This document shows, piece after piece, positions 34,901 through 43,842 of a DNA stretch of 64,000 bases. Below the pieces are notes generated by a model. The model was not told where the DNA came from. It made no database searches and saw only the letters and a list, made by a program, of their open reading frames with translations. How positions within the stretch are numbered: position 1 is the stretch's first letter; each line of letters opens with the position of its first letter. The position numbers and the translations under genes were made by a program. The DNA lies in contig CANRFN010000004.1 in the NCBI GenBank assembly GCA_947629915.1, positions 47,525-111,524 on the forward strand, read 5' to 3'. This DNA comes from an uncultured Oscillospiraceae bacterium (GTDB taxonomy: Bacteria > Bacillota > Clostridia > Oscillospirales > Oscillospiraceae).

Positions 34901-36704
34901 TGTCCAGCTTGGCCATATTGGGATTGCCGGCATTGCCCAGGTGATAGTTGTTGATGGCGAAGATATAGGTCTCGTTCAGGTCGAACTTCTTGCCGTTGGA
35001 GAAGTCGCCGATCACGGCGCGGCTGCCCTCGGGCTGGGCCATATCATAGGTGAAGTTCAGGCCGTAGAACACGGGGTGGGTGAAGTCCTCACCCTTGGTG
35101 CCGGTCTTCAGCTCGCCGCCCACGACTTTGGCGTCAATGCGCTCTTTGGCATTGTACTCCAGGAAGTCCTTGATCTCCTGGCCGGTGAGCGCCATCAGAT
35201 ACAGGGAGTTGTCGTAGCGGTAGAAGGTGTAGATGTCCGCGATGGAGATGTCGCCTTCCTCTGCGTGGCCATCTCCCTTCGTGACGACGGAAGTGGAGGA
35301 GAAGTCAACGATGATCTCATCGCCGGTCAGCTGCTTCTTGGTGTCCTCGCCATAGATCTCTTTCAGCTTGGCGTTGATCTCGTCCACGCTGGCGTACTTC
35401 GCCTTCAGGTACTCGGTGCCCTCGGCGATCTGGGCGCGGCCGATGAGGTCTGTGGTGTCGCACTGCTTCAGGTACATGGTGCCGCTGCCGCTGACGCCGT
35501 CCCACTTGCCCACCAGTTTGCCGGCCACTTCGTTGACAAACTCCGCGGCGGAGTCTGCATAGGGCTGGATCATGGCCTTCAGGGTCTCGTCCACCGGGTA
35601 GGTGGTGATGTCCAGGTTGTGGGCGCCCACTTCATCGGGGGTCACCTGGGTGACGACCCACTTGCCGTCATCGCCCTTCTTCGCCTCAAAGACGCTCTTG
35701 GTGAGGGTGGTCTGGGCGGCGTTTACCACCAGCACGTCCTTGCCGGCCTTGTTGGGATACTTGCTGCCGGAGTAGGAGGCGGAGTGGTCGTGGCCGGCGA
35801 TGACCATGTCGATGCCTTCCGTATTCTTAATGATACGGAGAATCTGGTTCTCGGTGTTGGTGCCGAAGGTCAGGGTATCCAGATCTTCATTGCCAGCGCC
35901 CAGGCCGGAGTGATAGGAGACGATGGTGAAATCGCGGGGAACGTCCTTCACTTCCTCCAGGTAGTGGTTCAGTTCCCATGCCATGTCCCGGTTGGGGTTG
36001 TCCGGATGGGAGAAGATCATGTTGGGATAGTTGTCCGGCACGTCCCAGCGGGGGCAGTCCGTGTTGTCGATGCCGATGACCATGACGGTGAAGTCCTCGC
36101 CGCCGATCTTAAAGGTCTTGGTGATGCTCGGCTCGAACACGCGCTGGCCGGCCTTCTCGCCGGTCTCCCAGTACATGTTGATGGCCACGACTTCCACATG
36201 ATTGTTCAACTTCTCGTTACCGGTGTCCTCACTGCGCAAATAGTCGTAGATCTTGCTCATGGTGTTCCAGTTGTAGTTGAACTCGTGGTTGCCCATCATC
36301 AGTCCATCGTAGTCCATGTACTTGAGGGCGATGGCCATGGGGTTGGGATCCGTGGTGGTTCCCAGGGTCAGGGCGTTGATGTTGTTGGAGGAGACGGGGG
36401 TGCCCTGGAACAGGTCGCCGTTGTCCACCAACACGGTGCGGTCCCCAAAGTCCTCCCGAATGTCGGCCACTGCGCTGGCCGTATTCAGCAGGCTGTTCTT
36501 CACATTACTTTGGGAGAGCAGGTTGTAGTCCCACACGTTTCCGTGTACGTCCGTGGTGCTCATGATCACGAACTGGTTGCTGGTGTCTGCCGCCGGTGCC
36601 GTCTCGGCGGTGGCCGCCTCGGTAGCAAAAGCCTGCATAGGCAGCAGGGATATTGCCATGACGAGCGCCAGACAAACAGCTAGGAACTTCTTTGTCATTG
36701 CCAT
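31935..36704 (-). CDS. Tandem 5'-nucleotidase/2',3'-cyclic phosphodiesterase, wall-anchored
   Basis: A 1589-residue exported protein. A signal peptide (about 1-26) precedes a first metallophosphatase domain (STTDVHGN, NGDLFQGTP, GNHEFNYN, AGHDHS) with its 5'-nucleotidase C domain. Two similar beta-rich modules follow (about 770-1010; each has GYLTYPxxGNGLS and a QFTTYG/KFTTYG end). A second full set comes next: STSDVHGS, DAGDIYQ, GNHEFDWG, GGHSHSG and NNGGIRTTL. The C terminus has a Pro/Thr/Glu linker, PPQTGD, a hydrophobic span and RREEE, a sorting-signal-like ending that departs from LPxTG. It would release nucleosides outside the cell, feeding the uptake system at 38.8-43.8 kb. Start at 36704 follows GAGGAGG. 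Confidence 0.9.
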   Translation of the reverse strand: MAMTKKFLAVCLALVMAISLLPMQAFATEAATAETAPAADTSNQFVIMSTTDVHGNVWDYNLLSQSNVKNSLLNTASAVADIREDFGDRTVLVDNGDLFQGTPVSSNNINALTLGTTTDPNPMAIALKYMDYDGLMMGNHEFNYNWNTMSKIYDYLRSEDTGNEKLNNHVEVVAINMYWETGEKAGQRVFEPSITKTFKIGGEDFTVMVIGIDNTDCPRWDVPDNYPNMIFSHPDNPNRDMAWELNHYLEEVKDVPRDFTIVSYHSGLGAGNEDLDTLTFGTNTENQILRIIKNTEGIDMVIAGHDHSASYSGSKYPNKAGKDVLVVNAAQTTLTKSVFEAKKGDDGKWVVTQVTPDEVGAHNLDITTYPVDETLKAMIQPYADSAAEFVNEVAGKLVGKWDGVSGSGTMYLKQCDTTDLIGRAQIAEGTEYLKAKYASVDEINAKLKEIYGEDTKKQLTGDEIIVDFSSTSVVTKGDGHAEEGDISIADIYTFYRYDNSLYLMALTGQEIKDFLEYNAKERIDAKVVGGELKTGTKGEDFTHPVFYGLNFTYDMAQPEGSRAVIGDFSNGKKFDLNETYIFAINNYHLGNAGNPNMAKLDTTQQIWSQNDDLGGGTVQDMIANYVKKLTEKDGGVYPNSEAKDGKNANGETICTWSISYSGDMSAVALPDTTEVIGAEMEEIQDGVPMLLYHDGDGAALSATPNGEKMSISEASRIGNRLYAGADAAIITPVKVEGGWNLKVGDGYLTYPPTGNGLSVETAATEYSLWEAKTVDGGVNFICVNASYQGNSQALEIYSGKFTTYGYGSGGPAFTFKAYNVVTTGKLATELKDGDKVAIVNPGLNLAIAGAGDGKMNSGAAYATATETGGVAELPADATVFEVSHDASGNLLLKAEGGYLTYPASGNGLSLAAEATDLSAFDLEAASGTGVFNIHATNAAYNGNANQYVEQYKEQFTTYGINGGGVAYEYSFYTVAVKGTDAAEEPKNDAPEAPIEGYVVDVFSTSDVHGSLIDTSSGDPAKYQYLLAYIADKVNDARKTNPDGVLLLDAGDIYQANVVSNLQNGMPMMAAYDLMKYDAVALGNHEFDWGVETVIDDDATIGKYDFSGYVGDSKIPVVTSNITLNGEPAKIAQPYVIVEKTATDAAGKTITVKIGILGFADDYAKDIMAAKFTERGYKITEDAAALEALAVKLETELGCDAVVLLGHADGGAMANMLVEGTVIDLVLGGHSHSGQTGETRGIVYMQPKNAAANYCNAKLVFQADADGKVTGVSVAKNNIVVVTDNKDKLVKTDANVGTELDPDMVKLSDAAVANVADALNTVLGAVDTNLTKDGIDGNGMSSTAGNWMSGLMAKAVGADVGFTNNGGIRTTLVMADGATTRNITVGDVYTIAPFGNLIYAYEVTYPEFLTIVEFAVGSGSGMGLRMSGINAYYNNEGKVTALTLLDGTLVYQNGTWAPGYETKTIKVATNEYVATSDTPFKAWNDTAKLYSNTLADNESMIEELTAEGEANGGKLAVDAAAHLIAGAYTGTGALAPETPPATEPEPLPTTEPDAPLDTPPQTGDVSMIIWVVAALCSASGIAVLKRREEE

Positions 36705-36752
36705 AAAATACCTCCTCATATGATTGAGCTGGGGAAAAGATGGTGCTGGTTC

Positions 36753-36782
36753 AAAGTAGCACGCCCGGGGAAGCGATGTCAA
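36753..36782 (-). promoter_or_regulatory. Promoter of the nucleotidase gene
   Basis: TTGACA and TACTTT, 18 bp apart, on the minus strand, about 50 bases ahead of the start codon. Confidence 0.6.
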
Positions 36783-37153
36783 GGGTTTGGGCAATTTGTC
36801 AAAGAAAATGTCAGATATGCCAAGTTTGCGGACGAATTTCACAGGGAAAAGCCCGTTTCACCCCTAAAATAGCCCTTAATTTTCCTGGCACAATCCGATT
36901 TTCTCCCATCCCTTGGCAATCGTCCAGGGAAAACTGCGGACAGGCAGACTGGCCCGCATTGCGCCCTTGTCTTTTTGCCCAAGGCCGGCGGTCCGAAACC
37001 AGGCGCGATTGCCCCTCTGTCCCAATTTCCCAGGGGCACAACCAATTTTCCCTAAGATATGCCCTACACTTTCGCACTATGGCAGCACCGCTTCCAACGC
37101 CTGGGGCTCCTCCGAACACGGGTTGTCAACCCCGATTCAGTGATTTTTGGAAC

Positions 37154-37176
37154 ATTGTCCTATTTGTTTGGACAAT
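37154..37176 (+). promoter_or_regulatory. Operator-like dyad upstream of deoC
   Basis: ATTGTCC (37154-37160) and GGACAAT (37170-37176) form a perfect 7-bp dyad with a 9-bp spacer, 81 bp before deoC. It would suit a dimeric repressor of the nucleoside operon. The rest of the 552-bp gap (36705-37256) holds the nucleotidase promoter and no gene. Confidence 0.45.
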
Positions 37177-37256
37177 ATGTCTGAAATTCCCCTTTTCAAT
37201 TGTGGAAGGATCTGCTAAAGTGACAGAGTACAAAACACGAAGAAACGGGGGATTCC

Positions 37257-37928
37257 ATGAACATCCAAGCAATTCTCGAAAAGGTAGATCACACCCTTCT
37301 GGCCCAGGCCTCCACATGGGCGGATATCCGGGGCATCTGTGATGACGGAATCAAATATCACACCGCATCCGTCTGCATCCCGGCCAGCTTTGTGGACCAG
37401 GCCAAGGAGTACGTGGGGGACAAGCTGGCCATCTGCACGGTGATCGGCTTCCCCAACGGCTACTCCACCACCGCAGTGAAGGTCTTTGAGACCGCAGACG
37501 CTGTGGCCAACGGCGCCGATGAGATCGACATGGTCATCAACATCGGCTGGGTGAAGGACCAGCGCTGGGACGACCTCTTGGCCGAGATCAAGGCCATCCG
37601 GGAGGCCTGTGCCGGCAAAATCCTGAAGGTCATCATCGAGACGTGCCTGCTCACCGATGCGGAGAAGGTCAAGATGTGTGAGATCGTCTCCGCCTCCGGG
37701 GCAGACTACATCAAGACCTCCACCGGGTTTGCCGGCGGCGGCGCCACCCGGGAGGATGTGGCCCTGTTCGCCGCCCATGTGGCACCTCATGTGAAGATCA
37801 AGGCCGCCGGCGGCATCAGCTCCCTGCAGGACGCGGAGGACTTCATCAACCTGGGCGCCTCCCGCCTCGGCACCAGCCGCATCGTCAAGATCGTCAAGAA
37901 CACCGACACAGACAAGACAGCCTACTAA
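37257..37928 (+). CDS. deoC: Deoxyribose-phosphate aldolase
   Basis: A 223-residue class I aldolase splitting 2-deoxyribose-5-phosphate into glyceraldehyde-3-phosphate and acetaldehyde. Seen are the N-terminal [39 protein letters not shown] and the Schiff-base lysine in [16 protein letters not shown]. The start follows GGGGGATTCC. It opens the salvage operon and connects it to the glycolytic genes on this window. Confidence 0.96.
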   Translation: MNIQAILEKVDHTLLAQASTWADIRGICDDGIKYHTASVCIPASFVDQAKEYVGDKLAICTVIGFPNGYSTTAVKVFETADAVANGADEIDMVINIGWVKDQRWDDLLAEIKAIREACAGKILKVIIETCLLTDAEKVKMCEIVSASGADYIKTSTGFAGGGATREDVALFAAHVAPHVKIKAAGGISSLQDAEDFINLGASRLGTSRIVKIVKNTDTDKTAY

Positions 37929-37952
37929 CTTTAGAAAGGGGACCTTCCCGCC

Positions 37953-38669
37953 ATGGCAACACCGCACAACAACGCCAAACTGGGGGACTTCGGGAAAACC
38001 GTCCTGATGCCCGGCGACCCCCTCCGCTCCAAATTCATCGCAGAAAACTTCCTGGAAAACCCGGTATTGGTCAACAACGTCCGGGGCGTCCAGGGCTACA
38101 CCGGCACCTATAAAGGGGTCAAAGTCTCCGTCATGGCCTCCGGCATGGGCATGCCCTCCATCGGCATCTACTCCTATGAGCTCTTCACCCAGTACGGCGT
38201 GGAGAACATCATGCGCATCGGCTCGGCGGGCGCCATGTCCGATAAGCTGAAGCTCCGGGACGTGGTGGCCGGCATGGGCGCCTGCACCAACAGCAGCTTT
38301 GCCCATCAGTACGGCCTCCCCGGCACCTTCGCCCCCATCGCGGACTTCACCTTCCTGGAGACCTGCGTGGGCGTGGCCCGGGAGCTGGGCGTGAACATGC
38401 CCGTGGGCAACCTGCTCTCCTCCGATGTCTTCTATGATGCCTCCCAGGCCACCATGAAGTGGGCCAAGATGGGCGTACTGGCCACGGAGATGGAGGCCGC
38501 CGCCCTCTACTGCACCGCCGCCTACACCGGCAAGCGGGCCCTTGCCATCTGCGCCATCTCGGACAACATCGTCACCGGGGAGGAGCTGGACGCCGAGGAG
38601 CGCCAGAACTCCTTCACCACCATGATGAAAGTGGCCCTGGAGACCGCAGTGCGCATGGAGGACAAGTAA
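37953..38669 (+). CDS. deoD: Purine-nucleoside phosphorylase, DeoD type
   Basis: A 238-residue hexameric-type phosphorylase cleaving purine (deoxy)nucleosides to base and pentose-1-phosphate. Characteristic are the opening TPHNNAKLGDFGKTVLMPGDP, GMGMPSIGIYSYEL, RIGSAGAMS and TEMEAAALY, with SDNIVTGEEL near the end. It lies 24 bp after deoC. Confidence 0.95.
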   Translation: MATPHNNAKLGDFGKTVLMPGDPLRSKFIAENFLENPVLVNNVRGVQGYTGTYKGVKVSVMASGMGMPSIGIYSYELFTQYGVENIMRIGSAGAMSDKLKLRDVVAGMGACTNSSFAHQYGLPGTFAPIADFTFLETCVGVARELGVNMPVGNLLSSDVFYDASQATMKWAKMGVLATEMEAAALYCTAAYTGKRALAICAISDNIVTGEELDAEERQNSFTTMMKVALETAVRMEDK

Positions 38670-38696
38670 CCGCTCCCCGCCCCATTCTGTTGTAGG

Positions 38697-38716
38697 ACGC
38701 TGCCCCCAGCGTTTTA
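38697..38716 (+). terminator. Weak terminator after deoD
   Basis: A 6-bp stem ACGCTG/CAGCGT (38697-38702 with 38707-38712) followed by TTTAC; likely partial, as the transporter genes continue in the same direction. Confidence 0.4.
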
Positions 38717-38776
38717 CATATATTTCGCCGGCTCCCCGGGACCACCCGCGCCGGCACACAAGAAAGGATAGATACT

Positions 38777-39994
38777 ATGAAGAAGATCATCGCCCTTCTG
38801 CTCGCCATGATGATGGTTCTCGGCCTGGCTGCCTGCGGCGGCGGCGGAGAATCCGGCGGCAACAACACCCAGACCCAGGCTCCGGCCAACAACGACAACA
38901 ATCCGCCTGCAGACAACAACGACAATCCCCCTGCAGACAACAACGAGAATCCCCCGGCCACCAACAGCGACATGAAGGTCGCCATGATCACCGACTACGG
39001 CGACATCACCGACCAGTCCTTCAACCAGACCACCTATGAGGCCTGCAAGGCCTTCGGCGAGGCCAACGGCATTGACTTCGTGTACAAGAAGCCCGCCAGC
39101 AACTCCGATGCAGACCGTGTCACCATGATCGAGACCGCCATTGACGAGGGCTACAACGTCATCGTGATGCCCGGCTTCGCCTTCGCAGCCGCCATCCGTG
39201 AGACCGCCGGCAACTATCCCGATGTCACCTTCATCGCCCTGGACGTGGGCGCCGGCGACCTGGGTGACGACTACACCGTTCCCTCCAACCTCTACTGCGC
39301 CACCTACCAGGAAGAGCTGGCCGGTTACATGGCCGGCTATGCCGCTGTGAAGCTGGGCTATCACAAGCTCGGCTTCCTGGGCGGCGTTGCCGTTCCCGCC
39401 GTGCAGCGCTACGGCTATGGCTACGTGCAGGGCATTGACGCCGCAGCCGCTGAGCTGGGCCTGTCCGATGTGGAAGTGAACTATGTGTACGGCGGCGCTT
39501 TCGAGCCCACCACCGCAGCCAAGGGCGCCATGGACACCTGGTGCCAGGGCGGCACTGAGATCATCTTCGCCTGCGGCGGCGGCATCTACGCCTCTGCTGC
39601 TGAGGCCGCACAGAGCGCCGGCAAGAAGATCATTGGCGTGGACGTAGACCAGATCGGCATCATTGATGGCGCCTATGGTGAGGGCATCACCGTCACCTCC
39701 GCCATGAAGGGCCTGGCCGCCACCGTGCAGACCATGCTCACCGCAGTAAAGGACGGCAACTTCTCCCAGTACGGCGGCAAGATCGACACCCTGGGCCTCG
39801 TCTCCGATACCCCGTCTGAGAACTACGTACAGCTGGGCACCACCCAGTGGGGCGATGGCTTCTCTGAGGCCGATTACAACGCCCTGGTGGCCGCCATGCA
39901 CGCCGGCACCATCACCGTGAGCAGCGACGTCAACAAGGCTCCCGGCGACTTCGCCACTGTCATCACCGTCAACGATCAGGGCGCTCTGGGCTAA
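38777..39994 (+). CDS. BMP-family nucleoside-binding lipoprotein
   Basis: A 405-residue substrate-binding lipoprotein: signal segment KKIIALLLAMMMVLGLAAC with the lipid-modified Cys, then a repeated N-N-D-N-P-P-A-D linker. The Bmp/Med (PnrA-like) domain has VAMITDYGDITDQSFNQTTYE, VIVMPGFAFA, FLGGVAVPAVQRYGYGYVQG and IIFACGGGIYASA. Relatives bind purine nucleosides. It precedes the ATPase and two permeases of the same importer, with a hairpin in between that would favour its higher expression. Confidence 0.93.
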   Translation: MKKIIALLLAMMMVLGLAACGGGGESGGNNTQTQAPANNDNNPPADNNDNPPADNNENPPATNSDMKVAMITDYGDITDQSFNQTTYEACKAFGEANGIDFVYKKPASNSDADRVTMIETAIDEGYNVIVMPGFAFAAAIRETAGNYPDVTFIALDVGAGDLGDDYTVPSNLYCATYQEELAGYMAGYAAVKLGYHKLGFLGGVAVPAVQRYGYGYVQGIDAAAAELGLSDVEVNYVYGGAFEPTTAAKGAMDTWCQGGTEIIFACGGGIYASAAEAAQSAGKKIIGVDVDQIGIIDGAYGEGITVTSAMKGLAATVQTMLTAVKDGNFSQYGGKIDTLGLVSDTPSENYVQLGTTQWGDGFSEADYNALVAAMHAGTITVSSDVNKAPGDFATVITVNDQGALG

Positions 39995-40048
39995 TATTCA
40001 GCCTGCGGCAATCCAACCTGATCCAACCCAAGACCTGAACTGAATTGA

Positions 40049-40087
40049 ACAGAGACGAGGCCCCTGCGCCTCGTCTCTGTTCTCTCC
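40049..40087 (+). terminator. Intra-operon hairpin between binding protein and ATPase
   Basis: A perfect 13-bp stem (40049-40061 with 40068-40080), 6-nt loop, followed by the pyrimidine-rich TCTCTCC rather than a true T-run; probably a partial terminator or 3' stabiliser of the binding-protein mRNA. Confidence 0.65.
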
Positions 40088-40135
40088 AGGCAATTTATGT
40101 TCCAACCACATCTAAGAAAGAAGGAGGATGACGAC

Positions 40136-41674
40136 TTGGACCAGCAGTATGCGATCGAGATGCTGAACATCACCAAGAAGTTCCCCGGCATCATCGCAAA
40201 CGACAACATCACCCTACAGCTGAAGAAGGGCGAGATCCATGCGCTGCTCGGAGAGAACGGCGCCGGCAAGAGCACCCTGATGAGCGTGCTCTTCGGCCTC
40301 TATCAGCCGGAAGAGGGCGTCATCAAAAAAGACGGCGTAGAGGTTCAGATCAAGGACCCCAATGACGCCAACCGTCTCGGCATCGGAATGGTCCACCAGC
40401 ACTTCAAGCTGGTAGAATGCTTCTCGGTGCTGGACAACATCATCCTCGGCGTAGAACCCACCTCCGGCCTGTTCCTGTCCAAGGGGGAGGCCCGGAAAAA
40501 GGTCATGGCCCTGTCCGAGAAGTACGGCCTGCAGGTGGACCCGGACGCCATCATCGAAGACATCACGGTAGGCATGCAGCAGCGCACGGAGATCCTGAAG
40601 ATGCTCTACCGGGACAACGAGATCCTGATCTTCGATGAGCCCACCGCCGTGCTCACCCCCCAGGAGATCGATGAGCTGATGCAGATCATGAAGAACCTTG
40701 CCGCCGAGGGCAAGAGCATCCTCTTCATCTCCCACAAGCTGGCCGAGATCATGGCCGTGGCAGACCGCTGCTCCGTGCTCCGCAAGGGCAAGTACATCGG
40801 CACCGTGAACACCAAGGACACCACTCCGGAAGGCCTCTCCGCCATGATGGTGGGCCGCAACGTCAACTTCCATGTGGAGAAGAAGCCCTCCACCCCGGGC
40901 AACGTGATTCTGGACGTAAAGCACATGTCTGTGGCCTCCAAGGTGCACAAAAAGAACGCCGTGAACGATGTCACCTTCCAGGTGCGCCAGGGCGAGATCG
41001 TCTGCATCGCCGGCATCGATGGCAACGGCCAGTCCGAGCTGGTGTACGGCCTCACCGGCCTGGAGCCCGTCTCCGAGGGCTCCGTCTCCCTGAACGGCCA
41101 GGACATCACCCACGCCAGCATCCGCAAGCGCTCCACCTCCGGCATGAGCCACATCCCGGAGGACCGCCACAAACACGGCCTGGTGCTGGACTACACCCTG
41201 GAGGACAACATCGTGCTCCAACGGTACTTTGAGCCGGAGTTCACCAAGGGCGGCTTCCTGCAGCGCAAGAACATCCGCGCCTACGCCGAGCGGCTCATTG
41301 AGGAGTACGATGTCCGCTCCGGCCAGGGCCCCATCACCATCGCCCGGGCCATGTCCGGCGGCAACCAGCAGAAGGCCATCATCGCCCGCGAGATGGACAA
41401 GAACCCAGACCTGCTGGTGGCCGTACAGCCCACCCGCGGCCTGGACGTGGGCGCCATCGAGTTCATCCACAAGCAGCTGGTGGCCCAGCGGGACGCCGGC
41501 AAGGCGGTTCTGCTGATCTCCCTGGAGCTGGACGAGGTCATGGACGTGCCGGATCGGATCCTCGTGATGTATGAGGGCGAGATCGTAGGCGAAGTGGATC
41601 CCAAGAAGACCACCCAGGAGGAGCTGGGCCTCTACATGGCCGGCGCCAAACGGGACCCCGCGCACAAGCGCTGA
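40136..41674 (+). CDS. Nucleoside ABC importer ATPase (two fused NBDs)
   Basis: A 512-residue duplicated ATPase of the sugar/nucleoside type. The first half has Walker A GENGAGKSTLM and Walker B ILIFDEPTAVLTP. The second has the degenerate GIDGNGQSELV loop and MSGGNQQKAIIAREM signature with VAVQPTRGLDVGA, where the usual Walker-B Glu is absent. This half-degenerate pattern is normal for the family. I use the TTG at 40136, eight bases after AAGGAGG, giving the usual length; an in-frame ATG at 40097 lacks a ribosome site. Confidence 0.93.
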   Translation: MDQQYAIEMLNITKKFPGIIANDNITLQLKKGEIHALLGENGAGKSTLMSVLFGLYQPEEGVIKKDGVEVQIKDPNDANRLGIGMVHQHFKLVECFSVLDNIILGVEPTSGLFLSKGEARKKVMALSEKYGLQVDPDAIIEDITVGMQQRTEILKMLYRDNEILIFDEPTAVLTPQEIDELMQIMKNLAAEGKSILFISHKLAEIMAVADRCSVLRKGKYIGTVNTKDTTPEGLSAMMVGRNVNFHVEKKPSTPGNVILDVKHMSVASKVHKKNAVNDVTFQVRQGEIVCIAGIDGNGQSELVYGLTGLEPVSEGSVSLNGQDITHASIRKRSTSGMSHIPEDRHKHGLVLDYTLEDNIVLQRYFEPEFTKGGFLQRKNIRAYAERLIEEYDVRSGQGPITIARAMSGGNQQKAIIAREMDKNPDLLVAVQPTRGLDVGAIEFIHKQLVAQRDAGKAVLLISLELDEVMDVPDRILVMYEGEIVGEVDPKKTTQEELGLYMAGAKRDPAHKR

Positions 41675-41688
41675 GATGAGGTGATTCC

Positions 41689-42822
41689 ATGCTGAAAAAG
41701 ATACTGAAAAACGACGGCTTCCAGACCCTGATCACCTCTTTGCTGTGCATTGTTGTGGGTCTGCTGCTGGGCTTCGTGGTGCTGCTGTGCATCAACCCCA
41801 CGTCCGCTGCCAGCTCCACCATCGAGATGATCAAGAACTTCCTCCACTTCTCCAGCACGAATCTGCGGCTGAAGAATCTGGGCAACACCCTGGCGAAGGC
41901 GGCCCCCCTGCTGATGTGCTCTCTGTCCGTGCTCTTCGCCTATAAAGTGGGCCTCTTTAACATCGGCGCCGCCGGGCAGTTCGTCATCGGCAGCTGCGCC
42001 TGCATCTACGCCGCCCTGGCATGGCACGCCCCCTGGTTTGTCTGCCTGCTGTTCTCCATCGTGGTAGGCGCCGTGTACGCCGGCATCGTGGGCCTTCTGA
42101 AGGCATACTGCAACGTGAACGAGGTTATCTCCGGCATCATGCTGAACTGGATCGGCCTCTACACCACCAACGCCCTGCTCACCACCGTGAAGGACCCCAA
42201 CAGCCCCTACACCCTGCACATCGCAGACGTGTCCCCGGGCTCCATCCTGCCCACCCTGGGCCTGGACAAGCTCTTCAGCAACAACAAGTACGTCACCATC
42301 GCCATTCCTCTGGCCATCATCATCGCCATCGCGATCCTGGTGCTGCTGGAGAAGACGAAGCTGGGCTATGAGCTCCGCGCCACCGGCAACAACAAGAACG
42401 CGGCCAAGTACGCCGGCATGGCGGAAAAGCGGAACATCATCCTCACCCTGGCCATTGCCGGCGCTCTGGCGGCCATGGGCGGCGCGTTCCTGTACCTCAC
42501 AGACTATGAGCTCTGGAACTGCACCGAGACCGCAGTCCCGGCCATGGGCTTCAACGGCATCGCCGCGGCCTTCCTGGGCGGCCTGAACCCCATCGGCGCC
42601 ATCCTGTCCTCGTACTTTATCCAGCACATCACCAACGGCGGCGCGTACGTGGACCTGAAGGTGTACTCCAGCCAGATCTCGGACCTGATCTCCTCCCTCA
42701 TCATCTATCTCTGCGGCTTCGTGTTCTTCCTGAAGTACGCCCTGAACAACGCCATGCGCAAGAGCGAGGAGAAAAAAGCACAGAAGACCCCGGTAGACCT
42801 GGAGAAAGGAGGTAAGAAGTAA
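41689..42822 (+). CDS. Nucleoside ABC importer permease 1 (YufP/NupP-like)
   Basis: A 377-residue permease with about nine to ten hydrophobic segments. Family signatures are FNIGAAGQFVIG, EVISGIMLNWIGLY and LGYELRATGNNKNAAKYAGM, the last being the cytoplasmic coupling loop. It is encoded 14 bp after the ATPase and ends TAATG over the start of the second permease, so the two are coupled. Confidence 0.92.
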   Translation: MLKKILKNDGFQTLITSLLCIVVGLLLGFVVLLCINPTSAASSTIEMIKNFLHFSSTNLRLKNLGNTLAKAAPLLMCSLSVLFAYKVGLFNIGAAGQFVIGSCACIYAALAWHAPWFVCLLFSIVVGAVYAGIVGLLKAYCNVNEVISGIMLNWIGLYTTNALLTTVKDPNSPYTLHIADVSPGSILPTLGLDKLFSNNKYVTIAIPLAIIIAIAILVLLEKTKLGYELRATGNNKNAAKYAGMAEKRNIILTLAIAGALAAMGGAFLYLTDYELWNCTETAVPAMGFNGIAAAFLGGLNPIGAILSSYFIQHITNGGAYVDLKVYSSQISDLISSLIIYLCGFVFFLKYALNNAMRKSEEKKAQKTPVDLEKGGKK

Positions 42823-43760
42823 TGGTACTGCTCATTCAGTATACGATTATCTTCACTTCCGTGCTGATGCTGGTGGCCCTGGGCGGCTGTTTTGCAGAGC
42901 ACTCCGGCGTCATCAACCTGGGCCTGGAGGGCATCATGGTCCTGGGCTCCCTGGGCGGCGCTCTGGTGATGCGCTTCTTCCCCAACCTCCCCGGCCCCGT
43001 GATGATCATCGCGGTCCTAGCCGGCGCCATCATCTTCGGCATGCTGTACTCCTGCCTCCTGGGCGTGGCTGCCATCAACTTCAAGGCAGACCAGACCATC
43101 GTCGGCACCGCCATGAACATGCTGTCCGTGGCCGCCGCCACCGTGTTTGTGAAGGCCATGAACACCGCCGCCAACCCGGACGACGTGTCCTCCGTGATCC
43201 AGTACAACGCCCAGAAGCAGAACTTCCTCCTGAAGGTCGGCGGCTTTGAGTTCAACATCTTCATGCTGGTGGCCGTGGTAGGGCTGGTGGTGGCATACCT
43301 CACCCTCTACAAGACCAAGTTCGGCCTGCGTCTCATGGCCTGCGGCGAGCACCCCCAGGCGGCAGACTCTGTGGGCATCAACGTCTATAAGATGCGCTGG
43401 GCCGGCGTTCTCATCTCCGGCATCTACGGCGGTCTCGGCGGCATCACCTACATCATGGTCTCCGCCGCAGAGTGGAAGTTCGAAGTGGGCGTCCACGGTT
43501 TCGGCTTCCTGGCCCTGGCTGTTATGATCTTCGGCCAGTGGAACCCCCTGCGCATCTGCCTCACCGCCCTGCTGTTCGGCCTGTTCCGGGCCCTTGCCAG
43601 TGTGTACTCCGGCATCGACTTCCTGGCCAATCTGAACATCCCCAGCACCCTGTACAACATGCTCCCCTACATCATCTCCCTTGTGGTCCTGGCCCTCACT
43701 TCCAAGAACTCCAGAGCCCCCAAGGCGGAAGGTATTCCGTACGATAAGGGACAGCGCTAA
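42822..43760 (+). CDS. Nucleoside ABC importer permease 2 (YufQ/NupQ-like)
   Basis: A 312-residue partner permease with NLGLEGIMVLGSLGGAL, FKADQTIVGTAMNMLSVA and the coupling loop FGLRLMACGEHPQAADSVGI. It starts in the last base of the preceding stop (TAATG) and ends the four-gene importer, before a strong terminator. Confidence 0.92.
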   Translation: MVLLIQYTIIFTSVLMLVALGGCFAEHSGVINLGLEGIMVLGSLGGALVMRFFPNLPGPVMIIAVLAGAIIFGMLYSCLLGVAAINFKADQTIVGTAMNMLSVAAATVFVKAMNTAANPDDVSSVIQYNAQKQNFLLKVGGFEFNIFMLVAVVGLVVAYLTLYKTKFGLRLMACGEHPQAADSVGINVYKMRWAGVLISGIYGGLGGITYIMVSAAEWKFEVGVHGFGFLALAVMIFGQWNPLRICLTALLFGLFRALASVYSGIDFLANLNIPSTLYNMLPYIISLVVLALTSKNSRAPKAEGIPYDKGQR

Positions 43761-43770
43761 GACTTTTTGG

Positions 43771-43800
43771 GGGCCGCCGCGGACAGCGGCGGCCCTTTTG
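43771..43800 (+). terminator. Terminator of the nucleoside importer
   Basis: A 10-bp GC stem (43771-43780 with 43786-43795), 5-nt loop, then TTTTG. Confidence 0.85.
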
Positions 43801-43842
43801 TCCCCCTCAGTCCTTTGATTTTTCCAAAAGAAAGGTGATATT

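Noticed and set aside
32142..36683. A 1513-codon plus-strand frame opposite the nucleotidase gene
   Set aside because: Long open frames opposite GC-rich genes are expected; product is His/Val/Gly-rich without domains and has no ribosome site.
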